DNA of 64,000 nt from Oricola indica. GTDB lineage: Bacteria > Pseudomonadota > Alphaproteobacteria > Rhizobiales > Rhizobiaceae. A program made the position numbers and the translations under genes. The number at the start of each line of letters is the position of its first letter. Positions within the stretch are counted from its first letter, which is position 1. The notes beneath the pieces are model-generated. The model ran no database searches. It saw nothing but the letters and a program-made list of their open reading frames with translations, and was not told the DNA's origin. Positions 7,031 through 15,578 of this stretch are shown one piece after another. The stretch lies in the NCBI RefSeq assembly GCF_019966595.1, contig NZ_JAINFJ010000001.1:496001-560000 (forward strand). Reading direction: 5' to 3'.

Positions 7031-9073
7031 ATGGCCGACCCCCTCATTCTCTTCATGCCCTCGGGAAGGCGCGGACGCTTTCCCGAGGGCACGACCGTTC
7101 TGGAAGCTGCCCGGCAGCTCGGCGTCTATGTCGAGAGCGTGTGCGGCGGACGCGGCATATGCGGGCGCTGCCAGATCGAGGTGCAGGAAGGCCAATTCGC
7201 CAAGCATGGCATCACCTCGGCAAACGACCATCTTTCCCCCTTCGGCGCGAAGGAAAAGCGCTACGCTGAAAAACGCGACCTGAAGGCCGGCCGCCGCCTC
7301 TCCTGCTCCGCGACGATCACCGGCGATCTCGTCATCGACATCCCGCAGGATGTGCAGATCAACGCGCAGATCGTCCGCAAGGCGGCCGACACGCGTGTCT
7401 TCGAGCGCAAACCTGCCGCCCAGCTCTGTTATGTCGAGGTCGAGGAACCGGACATGCACGCCCCGCTCGGCGATCTCGACCGCCTCCTTGCGGCGTTGGA
7501 GCGCGACTGGGGTTTCTCCGATGTCCTGGTCGACCAGTATCTTTACCCGCAGGTGCAAGCCATTCTTCGCAAAGGGAAATGGGGCGTTACCGCCGCGATC
7601 TACAAGGATGAGGAAACGGCCCAGGCCAACCTGATCGCCCTGTGGCCCGGCCTGCACAACGAGGCGTGGGGTATCGCCTGCGACATCGGCTCGACGACCA
7701 TCGCCATGCATCTGGTCTCGTTGCTGTCGGGTCAGGTGATCGCTTCGGCCGGCACATCCAATCCGCAGATCCGTTTCGGCGAGGATCTGATGAGCCGCGT
7801 CTCCTACGTGATGATGAATCCGGACGGGCGCGAAGCGATGACGAAGGCCGTGCGCGAGGCGGTGGACGGACTGATCGGCAAGGTCTGCGACGAATCGGGC
7901 GCGAACCGCACCGACATCCTCGACGCCGTCTTCGTCGGCAATCCGATCATGCATCACCTTTTCCTCGGCATCGACCCGACCGAGCTCGGCGGCGCGCCCT
8001 TCGCGCTCGCCGTCTCCGGCGCGGTCCACACATGGGCCGGGCAACTGGCGCTCGATGCAAATCCGGGTTGCCGCGTCTATGTTATCCCGTGCATCGCCGG
8101 CCATGTCGGCGCGGACGCAGCCGCCGCGACCCTCGCCGAAGGCCCGCACCGGCAGGACGACATGATGCTCCTGGTCGATGTCGGCACCAATGCCGAGATC
8201 GTGCTCGGCAATTCGTCCCGCGTCGTCGCCGCCTCCTCGCCGACAGGTCCGGCCTTCGAGGGCGCGGAGATTTCATCGGGTCAGCGCGCGGCGCCCGGCG
8301 CCATTGAGCGCGTGCGCATCGACCCGGAGACGCTCGAACCGCGCTTCAAGGTGATCGGAAGCGATCTCTGGTCGAACGAGGATGGCTTCGACGAGGCCGT
8401 CGCGCAGACGCGCGTCACCGGCATATGCGGGTCCGGCATCATCGAGGTCGTCGCCGAGATGTATCTGGCCGGCGTGATTTCGGAGGACGGGGTAATCGAC
8501 GGTGCCCTCGCCGCGAAATCGCCGCGCATCATCGAGAACGGACGCACCTTCTCCTACGTGCTGAATGACGGCGATCCACTGATCTCGGTCACGCAAAACG
8601 ACGTCCGCGCCATCCAGCTTGCAAAGGCGGCGCTATATGCGGGCATCAAGCTCCTGATGGACAAGCAGGGTGTCGACCATGTCGATGCCATCCGTTTCGC
8701 CGGCGCGTTCGGCTCCTTCATTGATCCGAAATACGCCATGGTGCTGGGCCTGATCCCCGATTGCGACCTTTCGAATGTGTCGGCGGTCGGCAATGCAGCC
8801 GGCACCGGCGCGCGCATGGCGCTGGTTAATCGCGATTTCCGCCGCGAAATCGAGCGGACCGTGCGCAAGATCGAGAAGATCGAGACAGCGCTGGAGCCGA
8901 AATTCCAGGACCATTTCGTCGCCGCGATGGCACTGCCCAACAAGGTCGATCCGTTCCCCGAACTGGCAAAGGCCGTCACGCTGCCGGAGCGCAAGACGCT
9001 CGCCGCCAATGAGGACGGCAGCAGCCCCGGACGCCGTCGAAGACGCGAAGGCGGCCGGCGCGCGCGAAACTGA
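7031..9073 (+). CDS. RACo-like reductive activator of corrinoid protein ([2Fe-2S] + ASKHA)
   Basis: 680 residues. The N-terminus is a plant-type ferredoxin domain with C38-x5-C44-x2-C47 and a distal C92 (RRLSC). A linker and an actin-like ASKHA domain follow (ACDIGSTTIAMHL near residue 215, VDVGTNAEIVLG, GICGSGIIEVV). This is the layout of RACo/DUF4445 proteins, which use ATP to push electrons onto inactive Co(II) corrinoid and restore Co(I). The tail is arginine-rich (GRRRRREGGRRARN). It follows the methyltransferase by nine bases and is presumably co-transcribed. Its target would be the corrinoid protein at the left edge. Confidence 0.9.
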   Translation: MADPLILFMPSGRRGRFPEGTTVLEAARQLGVYVESVCGGRGICGRCQIEVQEGQFAKHGITSANDHLSPFGAKEKRYAEKRDLKAGRRLSCSATITGDLVIDIPQDVQINAQIVRKAADTRVFERKPAAQLCYVEVEEPDMHAPLGDLDRLLAALERDWGFSDVLVDQYLYPQVQAILRKGKWGVTAAIYKDEETAQANLIALWPGLHNEAWGIACDIGSTTIAMHLVSLLSGQVIASAGTSNPQIRFGEDLMSRVSYVMMNPDGREAMTKAVREAVDGLIGKVCDESGANRTDILDAVFVGNPIMHHLFLGIDPTELGGAPFALAVSGAVHTWAGQLALDANPGCRVYVIPCIAGHVGADAAAATLAEGPHRQDDMMLLVDVGTNAEIVLGNSSRVVAASSPTGPAFEGAEISSGQRAAPGAIERVRIDPETLEPRFKVIGSDLWSNEDGFDEAVAQTRVTGICGSGIIEVVAEMYLAGVISEDGVIDGALAAKSPRIIENGRTFSYVLNDGDPLISVTQNDVRAIQLAKAALYAGIKLLMDKQGVDHVDAIRFAGAFGSFIDPKYAMVLGLIPDCDLSNVSAVGNAAGTGARMALVNRDFRREIERTVRKIEKIETALEPKFQDHFVAAMALPNKVDPFPELAKAVTLPERKTLAANEDGSSPGRRRRREGGRRARN

Positions 9074-9096
9074 ATCAGCCTGATTTCGATCTATCC

Positions 9097-9153
9097 TTTC
9101 TGCGACACAGCTGAATGTCGCAGAAAAGCGATTTCGTGTCGCAACTTTCTGCG
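9097..9153. promoter_or_regulatory. Repeated TGCGACA palindrome in the 449-bp gap before the GlxA-type regulator
   Basis: The gap 9074-9522 holds no convincing gene. It contains a perfect inverted repeat, TTTCTGCGACA (9097-9107) and TGTCGCAGAAA (9116-9126), with an 8-base spacer. TGTCGCA (9137-9143) and TTTCTGCG (9146-9153) follow. Such clustered half-sites suit an AraC-type activator; the gene at 9574 is the obvious candidate. The rest of the gap shows no other clear signal. Confidence 0.5.
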
Positions 9154-9573
9154 CGTCGAACCTGCATGACCATCATAGGGGAATGATCGAGCCGTCCATG
9201 AGGGTGCGTTATCCCGGTTGGTCCCAAACGACCGGAAGACGCTCTGATAATAGCTGGCCCGTTCCCGCAAAACGGTGTGTCCAAACCGCCGTAGGAACGA
9301 TCCGGACGCGAAATGGCTGCTCCGTGTGAACACGAACTTGCATGGAGTGAACAATGATCCCCTTTTCGGACCACCAATCCGGCGATTTGCCGGCAAACGG
9401 CAGGATCCCGGCGTGACCGGCGGCGGCGACTGCTTTCAAACCCTCCCGATTTTTTCGCGGCCCAACGGACGGCAGCTCTGCCGGTTTTTGTTGACCGCAC
9501 CCGATATGGCTGGTTCTTTGTCATGAAAACGACATTTCATGTTGTGGCAGGCAACAGGAGCGAGGTTGGCCCG

Positions 9574-10572
9574 ATGACGAACGCACCGACGCTGCCGAAG
9601 ACAGTCGTCTTCTACCTCCAGCCGGAATTCACGATGATCGCCTTTTCCGCGGCGGTCGAGCCTCTGCGCGGCGCCAATCGCGTCCTCGGCTACGAAGCCT
9701 ATGCCTGGCGTCTGGCCAGCAAGACAGGCGAGCCCGTCACTGCATCGAACGGCGTGCAGGTTGCCGTCGACACCTCCATCGAGGAGGAGCGCAAGCTGAT
9801 GCTCGGCCAGCACAGGCCGTCCATCGTCTTCGTTTGCGGCGGTCTCAATATCGAGCGCAACCACTCCAAGTCGCTCTCGGCATGGCTGCGCGAGGAGCAC
9901 AATCGCGGCGTCAAGATCGGCGCGCTGTGCACCGCCGCCCACACGCTCGGCGCGGCCGGCCTGCTCAACAACAAGCGCTGCGCCATCCACTGGGAAAACC
10001 TGCCCGGTTTCCAGGAAGCCTTCCCGCAGGTCAGCGTTTTCTCCGATCTCTTCGAGATCGACGGCAGCATCTATACCTGCGCCGGGGGAACGGCAGCACT
10101 CGACATGATGCTGAAGATCATCAGCGACGATTTCGACGACGCAACAGTGAACCGCATCTGCGAGCTGGTCCTGACCGACCGCGTGCGCAATCCGACCGAC
10201 CGCCAGCGCCTGCCGCTGCGTGCGCGTCTCGGTGTGCAGAACGCCAAGGTTCTGACGATCATCGAACTGATGGAAGCCAATCTGTCGGAGCCGTTGTCGC
10301 TGGTCGAGATCGCCGACCATGTCGGCCTGTCGCGCCGGCAGATCGAGCGCCTGTTCCGCCAGGAAATGGGCCGGTCTCCCGCGCGCTACTATCTCGAAAT
10401 CCGGCTCGACCGCGCCCGTCATCTGCTGATCCAGTCGTCCATGCCGGTCGTCGAGGTGGCGATTGCCTGCGGCTTCGTGTCCGCCTCGCACTTCTCCAAA
10501 TGCTACCGCGAGGTCTACGCCAAGTCGCCGCAGCAGGAACGCGCCGACCGCAAGCAGCTTATGGTCGCCTGA
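9574..10572 (+). CDS. GlxA-family AraC-type regulator, GbdR-like
   Basis: 332 residues. The N-terminal DJ-1/PfpI-like domain (VVFYLQPEFTMIAFSAAVEPLRGANR; a GALCTAAHTLG segment) is followed by a C-terminal AraC pair of helix-turn-helices (LSLVEIADHVGLSRRQIERLFRQEMG, then VVEVAIACGFVSASHFSKCYR). The layout and sequence style match GbdR, the activator of glycine betaine and dimethylglycine catabolism in Pseudomonas, which fits the nearby DMGDH-like and sarcosine oxidase genes. ATG 9574 is chosen for the GGAGCGAGG region upstream; ATG 9523 lacks a ribosome site. It is convergent with the DUF1194 gene, six bases away. Confidence 0.85.
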   Translation: MTNAPTLPKTVVFYLQPEFTMIAFSAAVEPLRGANRVLGYEAYAWRLASKTGEPVTASNGVQVAVDTSIEEERKLMLGQHRPSIVFVCGGLNIERNHSKSLSAWLREEHNRGVKIGALCTAAHTLGAAGLLNNKRCAIHWENLPGFQEAFPQVSVFSDLFEIDGSIYTCAGGTAALDMMLKIISDDFDDATVNRICELVLTDRVRNPTDRQRLPLRARLGVQNAKVLTIIELMEANLSEPLSLVEIADHVGLSRRQIERLFRQEMGRSPARYYLEIRLDRARHLLIQSSMPVVEVAIACGFVSASHFSKCYREVYAKSPQQERADRKQLMVA

Positions 10573-10578
10573 TCCGGA

Positions 10579-11442
10579 TTACCGATCGAAATCGTCGAAC
10601 TGCCAGCCGCGCTGCTGCCAGATCTTCTCACCGATCAGGCAGTCATAGGGTTCCTCGAGAATAAACTGCGCCGGCACGACGCGCGGCGCGGCTTCTTCCA
10701 CCTGTCCGATCTCCATGACCAGCTTGCGACGCACGGCCTCCGCGAACTGGTCCCAGTCATTGACGGGCACCATGAAGGCCCCCGGCCCGCCGATGACGCA
10801 TTTCGTATAGTAGCGGTCCAGATCATCGATATGGAACTGCTGGGCGAAGCCGTCCCGCGTCATCATCGGCAATCCGTTGATCGTGATACCCTTCGCGACC
10901 GCCTCGTCCCGCGCCTCGGTCACCGGAACACCCTGATTGTTCGGACCGTCGCCGGAAATGTCGATCACCCGCCGGTCGGCAAGCAGCGGCGCCGTTTCCA
11001 GAAGCCCCGTCGCATGATGGATCGCGCCGGAAATCGACGTCCGCCGTTCGCCGAAACTGCGCGTGGCGAGGAGTTCGGCCGCGACCGCATCCGCATCGGC
11101 CTGGCTCTCGATGATCGTCCAGCCGATGATTTCGTTGGCATGGACGTTCGCCGCCCATTCGAAAAGCGTGATCGCGATGCGCCGGTAAGCGCCCTGCCCG
11201 ATGGCGCGAACCACCTGTGGACTGGAAATCGCTGCGGCGTATCCTTCGCGCTGGATGCGCAGTTCCTCGTAGGACATCGAGCGCGACACATCGACGGCCA
11301 GCACCAGCGCGACATCGACACGCTCCTGGGCACGGACCGGTGCGCCGAAAAGCGTAACGAGAGCGGCGACCATCGCCGGGACTGCGACACGGAAAGCCAT
11401 GCGAGGATGATACGTCAAACGCGAGAAAGCGAAACGCGCCAT
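10579..11442 (-). CDS. DUF1194 (von Willebrand A-like) exported protein
   Basis: 287 residues. A signal peptide ends near APVRAQE. A VWA-like fold follows with a MIDAS-type VDVSRSMS motif and the conserved DISGDGPNNQG segment of DUF1194. Proteins of this type are periplasmic metal-dependent adhesion or scaffold domains of unknown partner. ATG 11442 is preceded by GAGGCGAA; the alternative ATG at 11400 would give a shorter signal peptide without a ribosome site. It shows no functional link to the C1 genes. Confidence 0.8.
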   Translation of the reverse strand: MARFAFSRLTYHPRMAFRVAVPAMVAALVTLFGAPVRAQERVDVALVLAVDVSRSMSYEELRIQREGYAAAISSPQVVRAIGQGAYRRIAITLFEWAANVHANEIIGWTIIESQADADAVAAELLATRSFGERRTSISGAIHHATGLLETAPLLADRRVIDISGDGPNNQGVPVTEARDEAVAKGITINGLPMMTRDGFAQQFHIDDLDRYYTKCVIGGPGAFMVPVNDWDQFAEAVRRKLVMEIGQVEEAAPRVVPAQFILEEPYDCLIGEKIWQQRGWQFDDFDR

Positions 11443-11579
11443 TTCGCCTCGCTGGTTCACATATTCGTCAGCGTCGCCACAAAGGACCCGGATTTGCTCT
11501 GGTCCACCCGGTGAAACCAATCTAGGAAAAGCCGCGCTGACGCCCGTCCGTGCATCGAAAAATCTTCAGGACACGCATC

Positions 11580-12824
11580 ATGTCCCGCCGCGACGACCCC
11601 GCATTCAACCGCGTGATGGATGGCATCTACGCCTCCTTCATGAACCGCAAGGCGCTGGTTGAGGGAAAGCACGACCGCGAAATTCGCGATCCGCGGATCA
11701 TTCTGGACATTGCCGGGAAGCTCTCGCTGCTCCCCGATCCCGCGAAGGTCATCCGGATTACCGGCAGCAAGGGCAAGGGAACGACATCGCGCATGATCGC
11801 CCACATCCTGCGCGAAGCGACCGGCGCTGATATCGGCCTGTTCGTGTCGCCCGAAGAGATCGATCACAACGACCGGATACGGATCAACGGCGTGCCCGCG
11901 AGTGTTGCGGACTTCATGGCGGCATATGCGGCGATCGAGCCGGCGCTGGAAGCCGCCGAAGAAAGCCTCGAAGGCACAAGCTACCTGTCGCCCTACGGCA
12001 TCTTCCTGTTGATGGCGCTGCACCATTTTCGCGAACGCGGCGCGGACTATCTCGTTCTGGAATGCGGCCGTGGCGCCGAGTTCGACGAGACCGGCAACAT
12101 TCCATCCGCGGTATCGGTCGTCACCTCGATCCTGCTGGAGCATCCGGCGAGCCTCGGCCCCACCCTGGCCGATGTCGCCCGCAGCAAGCTCTTCGCCGGA
12201 TCGAACGCTGACATCCTGATATGCGACGAAGACACCCGAAGGTGGAACGACCAGCTGAATATCGTGGAGCCGGAGAAGGTCGTCGCGATTCCCGCGCCGG
12301 CGGAAGGCGGACACTTCCCCGTTTGGCTGGAAATGGACAAGGCGCTGGCGCGCGCCGCCGCCGATGCGTTTCTCGGCCGCCAAACGTCGCGGGATATCAC
12401 GCTGGACGACAAATCGGCGGCGTTCGGCATCCTGCGTGATGGCACGACACGCTGTTATTTCGACGCCTGTGTCAGCGCGTCGTCCATCGACAAGACATTC
12501 GCGTCCCGGCTGATCGGCGAGACGACCCCGGTAATTCTCGCATCCCTTCCCGACGACAAGGACACTGACGCCATCAGGGACTTCTTCGCCGGTGAGAAAG
12601 GCACCGCCTATTACGAAGTCGCCCTCTCTGGCACGCGCGGCTACCTCCACTACGACAACGCCAAGGCGGCGGGGCGCGTGGAAGACGAGATTCATTACGA
12701 GGACGCGCAAGGTCTCAAAGCCCTCGCAGACCGGCTGCGCGCGCGACACGGCACCGACACGATCTATTGCCTCGGCACGCAGACCTATATCCGCCTCGTC
12801 AAGATGGCCTTCGCCGGCGGTTGA
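11580..12824 (+). CDS. FolC-like Mur ligase (folylpolyglutamate synthase family)
   Basis: 414 residues. The P-loop ITGSKGKGTT (about residues 60-69), SPEEIDHNDRIRING and LECGRGAEFDETG match the folylpolyglutamate/dihydrofolate synthase branch of Mur ligases, with K for the usual N in the GTNGKG loop. The C-terminal domain is shorter and less conserved than in housekeeping FolC. It could glutamylate THF carriers used by the surrounding demethylases, or another acid substrate; I infer only the ATP-dependent ligase class. ATG 11580 has CAGGA upstream. It is convergent with the DMGDH-like gene. Confidence 0.7.
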   Translation: MSRRDDPAFNRVMDGIYASFMNRKALVEGKHDREIRDPRIILDIAGKLSLLPDPAKVIRITGSKGKGTTSRMIAHILREATGADIGLFVSPEEIDHNDRIRINGVPASVADFMAAYAAIEPALEAAEESLEGTSYLSPYGIFLLMALHHFRERGADYLVLECGRGAEFDETGNIPSAVSVVTSILLEHPASLGPTLADVARSKLFAGSNADILICDEDTRRWNDQLNIVEPEKVVAIPAPAEGGHFPVWLEMDKALARAAADAFLGRQTSRDITLDDKSAAFGILRDGTTRCYFDACVSASSIDKTFASRLIGETTPVILASLPDDKDTDAIRDFFAGEKGTAYYEVALSGTRGYLHYDNAKAAGRVEDEIHYEDAQGLKALADRLRARHGTDTIYCLGTQTYIRLVKMAFAGG

Positions 12825-12833
12825 TCCGCCGGC
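12813..12833. terminator. Hairpin at the end of convergent genes
   Basis: GCCGGCGG (12813-12820) and CCGCCGGC (12826-12833) form a perfect 8-bp stem around TTGAT, which holds the FolC-like stop codon. It lies just before the end of the minus-strand gene at 12843. There is no T-run, so the terminator role is uncertain. Confidence 0.4.
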
Positions 12834-12842
12834 CAGACATCG

Positions 12843-15404
12843 TCAGCTGCGCGGTTTCAGGTTTTCCGGGTCGTAGAGCGGCTTGTAGCCCACAGCGGCC
12901 ACTTCGACGGGATAGGTCTCGCCGAAATACTCCACACTGAGCTTGCGCCCTTCCTCGCACCACGCATGCGGCAGATAGGCGAGCGCGATGTTCTTGTCGA
13001 TGCTCGGGCCGTAGACGACCGAGGTCGTGAAGGAGCGGCGGCCGAGTTCGTCGATTAGCGTCTCGCCGGTTGCGGGATCCATCACCGGCATGACGCCGAC
13101 CGGGTAACGGGCAACACCCGTCGAATCGACATTGTCCGTCATGACCAGCGTGCAAAGCATTGCCGGCTGGTGGTCGCGCGCGCGATATTCCAGATGCTTG
13201 GCCTTGCCCCGGAAATCCGCTTCCTTGACCTTCGGACGCGCCAGATCAGCCTCGTAGAGATTGTACTCGGTCAGGAGATCGGCGTTTTGCAGGCGCAGGC
13301 TTTTCTCCAGCCGGCGCGAATTGGCGTAGGTCTCGACACCGAACGCCATGATGCCGGCAGCCTGAAGCGCATCCCAGACCGCAAGGCCGTCCTCATAGGC
13401 CATATGCAGTTCCCAGCCCTGCTCGCCGACATAGGAAATCCGGAAACCCGTAACGTCCTTGCCCGCGATCCGCAGCGGCTTGATCGCCGCAAAGGGGAAG
13501 TTCTCCGGTGAAATGGACTCCGGGTCCTCGACGACCTTCTTCAGCGTCTCGCGCGCATTGGGTCCCCACACACCGATCGTCACATTCTTCTCGGTGACGT
13601 CCGTGATGGTGACGTCGAAGCCTTTTTCCTCGGCCACGCGGCGCATGTAGTGGAAATCACGCGGCCCTGCATCCGCGCCATCGATCACCCGGCAGCGGTC
13701 CTCCATGCGAAGGACGGTCAGGTCGGCGCGCACCATGCCCTCATCGTCGAGGAAATGGGTATAGATGCCCTTGCCGACCATGTGGTCGCCGCCGATCCGC
13801 GCCGCGCAGATCCATTCCATCAGCGCGACATGATCCGGTCCGGAAACATCGTAGATCGCGAAATGCGACAGATTCACCATGCCGCAATCCTCGCTCATGG
13901 CGAGGTGTTCGGCATTGGAGACGCGCCAGAAATGGCGGTTGTCCCATTCGTTCTCGCGCACCGGCACCCGGTCGCCATATTTCTCCAGCAGATGCTCGTT
14001 CGCCGCATAGCCATGCGCGCGCTCCCAGCCGCCGATCTCCATGAAATACCCGCCCAGTTCCTTCTCGCGCTCATAGAAGGGCGAGGTACGGATGTTGCGC
14101 CCCTTGGAGTAAGGCTCGCGCGGATGCACCGCCGGATTGTAGATCTTGAAGGCGCTCTCGTAGCAGCGATCGTGGATGAACTGCTCTTCCATCTGGTGCG
14201 GGTAGAAGCGCGAATAGTCGATCGCGTGATGGTCGATCTCCGTGCGCCCGTCGGTCATCCAGTCGGCAAGCAACTTGGCCATGCCGGGGCCGTCCTTGAC
14301 CCAGATGGCGACCGCATACCACAGGCCCCTCACCTTCTGGCTTTCGCCGATCGACGGCCCGCCATCGGTGGTGACCTGCAGCAGGCCGTTGAAGGAATGG
14401 CTCTCCCGGTAACCGAGTTCGCCGAGGATCGGCGTCAATTCCATCGCGCGTTCCAGCGGCTCGATGATCTGCTCCATCTCGAGATCGCGCTGCGAGGGCG
14501 ACAGGCGCGCCTGTTCCTTCTCCAGGATGTCGCGCGGATGGCAGAGCCGCGGATCTTTCTCCTCGTAATAACCCCACTCGATCTGCCCGCCTTCCGGCGT
14601 TTTCGGATCGCCGGTGTCGCGCATATAGGCGGAGTTGCCCTGGTCGCGCAGCAAGGGGAAACCGATATCCTTGCCGGTGCCGGCGAACTCGTCATACGGC
14701 CCGAAGAAGGTCAGCGGATGATCGACCGGCATGACCGGAAGGTCCTCTCCCGCCATTTCCGCGATCAGGCGGCCCCACAGGCCTGCGCAGACGACGACAT
14801 GGTCGGCCATGATCGTGCCGCGATGCGTCTTCACGCCCTTGATGCGGCCACCCTCGATCACGAGGCTCTGCGCCGGCGTGTTGGCGAAGGACTGAAGCTT
14901 GCCGCTGGCCACCGCCTCATCGACCAGTTCGCCCGCGACCGTCTGCGAACGCGGAGAGACGAGGCCGGCATCCGGGTCCCACATGCCGCCCTGCACCATG
15001 CTTTCCTCGACCAGCGGGAATTTCGCCTTGATCTCCGCTGCATCGACCAGCCGTGCACCCGTGCCGAACGCCTTGGCGGACCCTACCTTGCGCTTGATCT
15101 CGTCCATGCGACCATCGTCGCCGATACGCGCGATCTCGAAGCCGCCGACCTTGGAATAGCGCCCGCGCTTCATGAAGAAGTCGATGGAATAGAGCGTCGT
15201 CCAGCAAGACAGGAAGTCGTGGCTCGTCGCGTAGCAGAAGTCGGAGGCGTGGCTGGTCGAACCGATGTCGGTCGGGATCGACGACTTGTCGATGCCGACG
15301 ATGTCGTCCCAGCCACGCTCGATCAGGTGATGGGCGACCGACGCGCCAACGATACCGCCCAGGCCGATGATTACGACCTTCGCCTTTTCAGGAAAACTTG
15401 CCAT
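12843..15404 (-). CDS. Dimethylglycine/sarcosine dehydrogenase-like flavoprotein (DAO + GcvT)
   Basis: 853 residues. The N-terminal ~400 residues are a DAO-type FAD domain (VVIIGLGGIVGASVAHHLIERG; GSTSHASDF with H52 at the usual covalent-flavin position). The C-terminal half is a GcvT-type folate domain (FAIYDVSGPDHVALMEW, SYVGEQGWELHM, ALAYLPHAW). The family oxidatively demethylates N-methyl amino acids and passes the carbon to THF as methylene-THF. The exact substrate (dimethylglycine, sarcosine or another N-methyl compound) cannot be told from sequence. The upstream region 15405-15480 contains TTTGCGACATG, similar to half-sites before the GlxA-type regulator. Confidence 0.85.
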   Translation of the reverse strand: MASFPEKAKVVIIGLGGIVGASVAHHLIERGWDDIVGIDKSSIPTDIGSTSHASDFCYATSHDFLSCWTTLYSIDFFMKRGRYSKVGGFEIARIGDDGRMDEIKRKVGSAKAFGTGARLVDAAEIKAKFPLVEESMVQGGMWDPDAGLVSPRSQTVAGELVDEAVASGKLQSFANTPAQSLVIEGGRIKGVKTHRGTIMADHVVVCAGLWGRLIAEMAGEDLPVMPVDHPLTFFGPYDEFAGTGKDIGFPLLRDQGNSAYMRDTGDPKTPEGGQIEWGYYEEKDPRLCHPRDILEKEQARLSPSQRDLEMEQIIEPLERAMELTPILGELGYRESHSFNGLLQVTTDGGPSIGESQKVRGLWYAVAIWVKDGPGMAKLLADWMTDGRTEIDHHAIDYSRFYPHQMEEQFIHDRCYESAFKIYNPAVHPREPYSKGRNIRTSPFYEREKELGGYFMEIGGWERAHGYAANEHLLEKYGDRVPVRENEWDNRHFWRVSNAEHLAMSEDCGMVNLSHFAIYDVSGPDHVALMEWICAARIGGDHMVGKGIYTHFLDDEGMVRADLTVLRMEDRCRVIDGADAGPRDFHYMRRVAEEKGFDVTITDVTEKNVTIGVWGPNARETLKKVVEDPESISPENFPFAAIKPLRIAGKDVTGFRISYVGEQGWELHMAYEDGLAVWDALQAAGIMAFGVETYANSRRLEKSLRLQNADLLTEYNLYEADLARPKVKEADFRGKAKHLEYRARDHQPAMLCTLVMTDNVDSTGVARYPVGVMPVMDPATGETLIDELGRRSFTTSVVYGPSIDKNIALAYLPHAWCEEGRKLSVEYFGETYPVEVAAVGYKPLYDPENLKPRS

Positions 15405-15578
15405 TGCCCGCGACTCCGGAATGAGATTTCGGGCAGACTATAAGACCGCCACGCAGCGCGATTGCAGCCTGTTTGCGACATGCGGCGATGACGCCGCGAC
15501 CAGCATCGGAAACTCCGTGCCCGGCAACGGTTCCGACGACGCCTCGCGCGCCGTCAGAAGGCTGCTTCCAGGCCCGCC

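Noticed and set aside
6029-8149. A 706-codon minus-strand open frame opposite the methyltransferase and activator genes
   Set aside because: Covers two well-identified genes on the other strand and shows no domain.
13650-15443. A 597-codon + strand open frame opposite the DMGDH-like gene
   Set aside because: Shadow frame; the minus strand encodes a complete DAO-GcvT protein.
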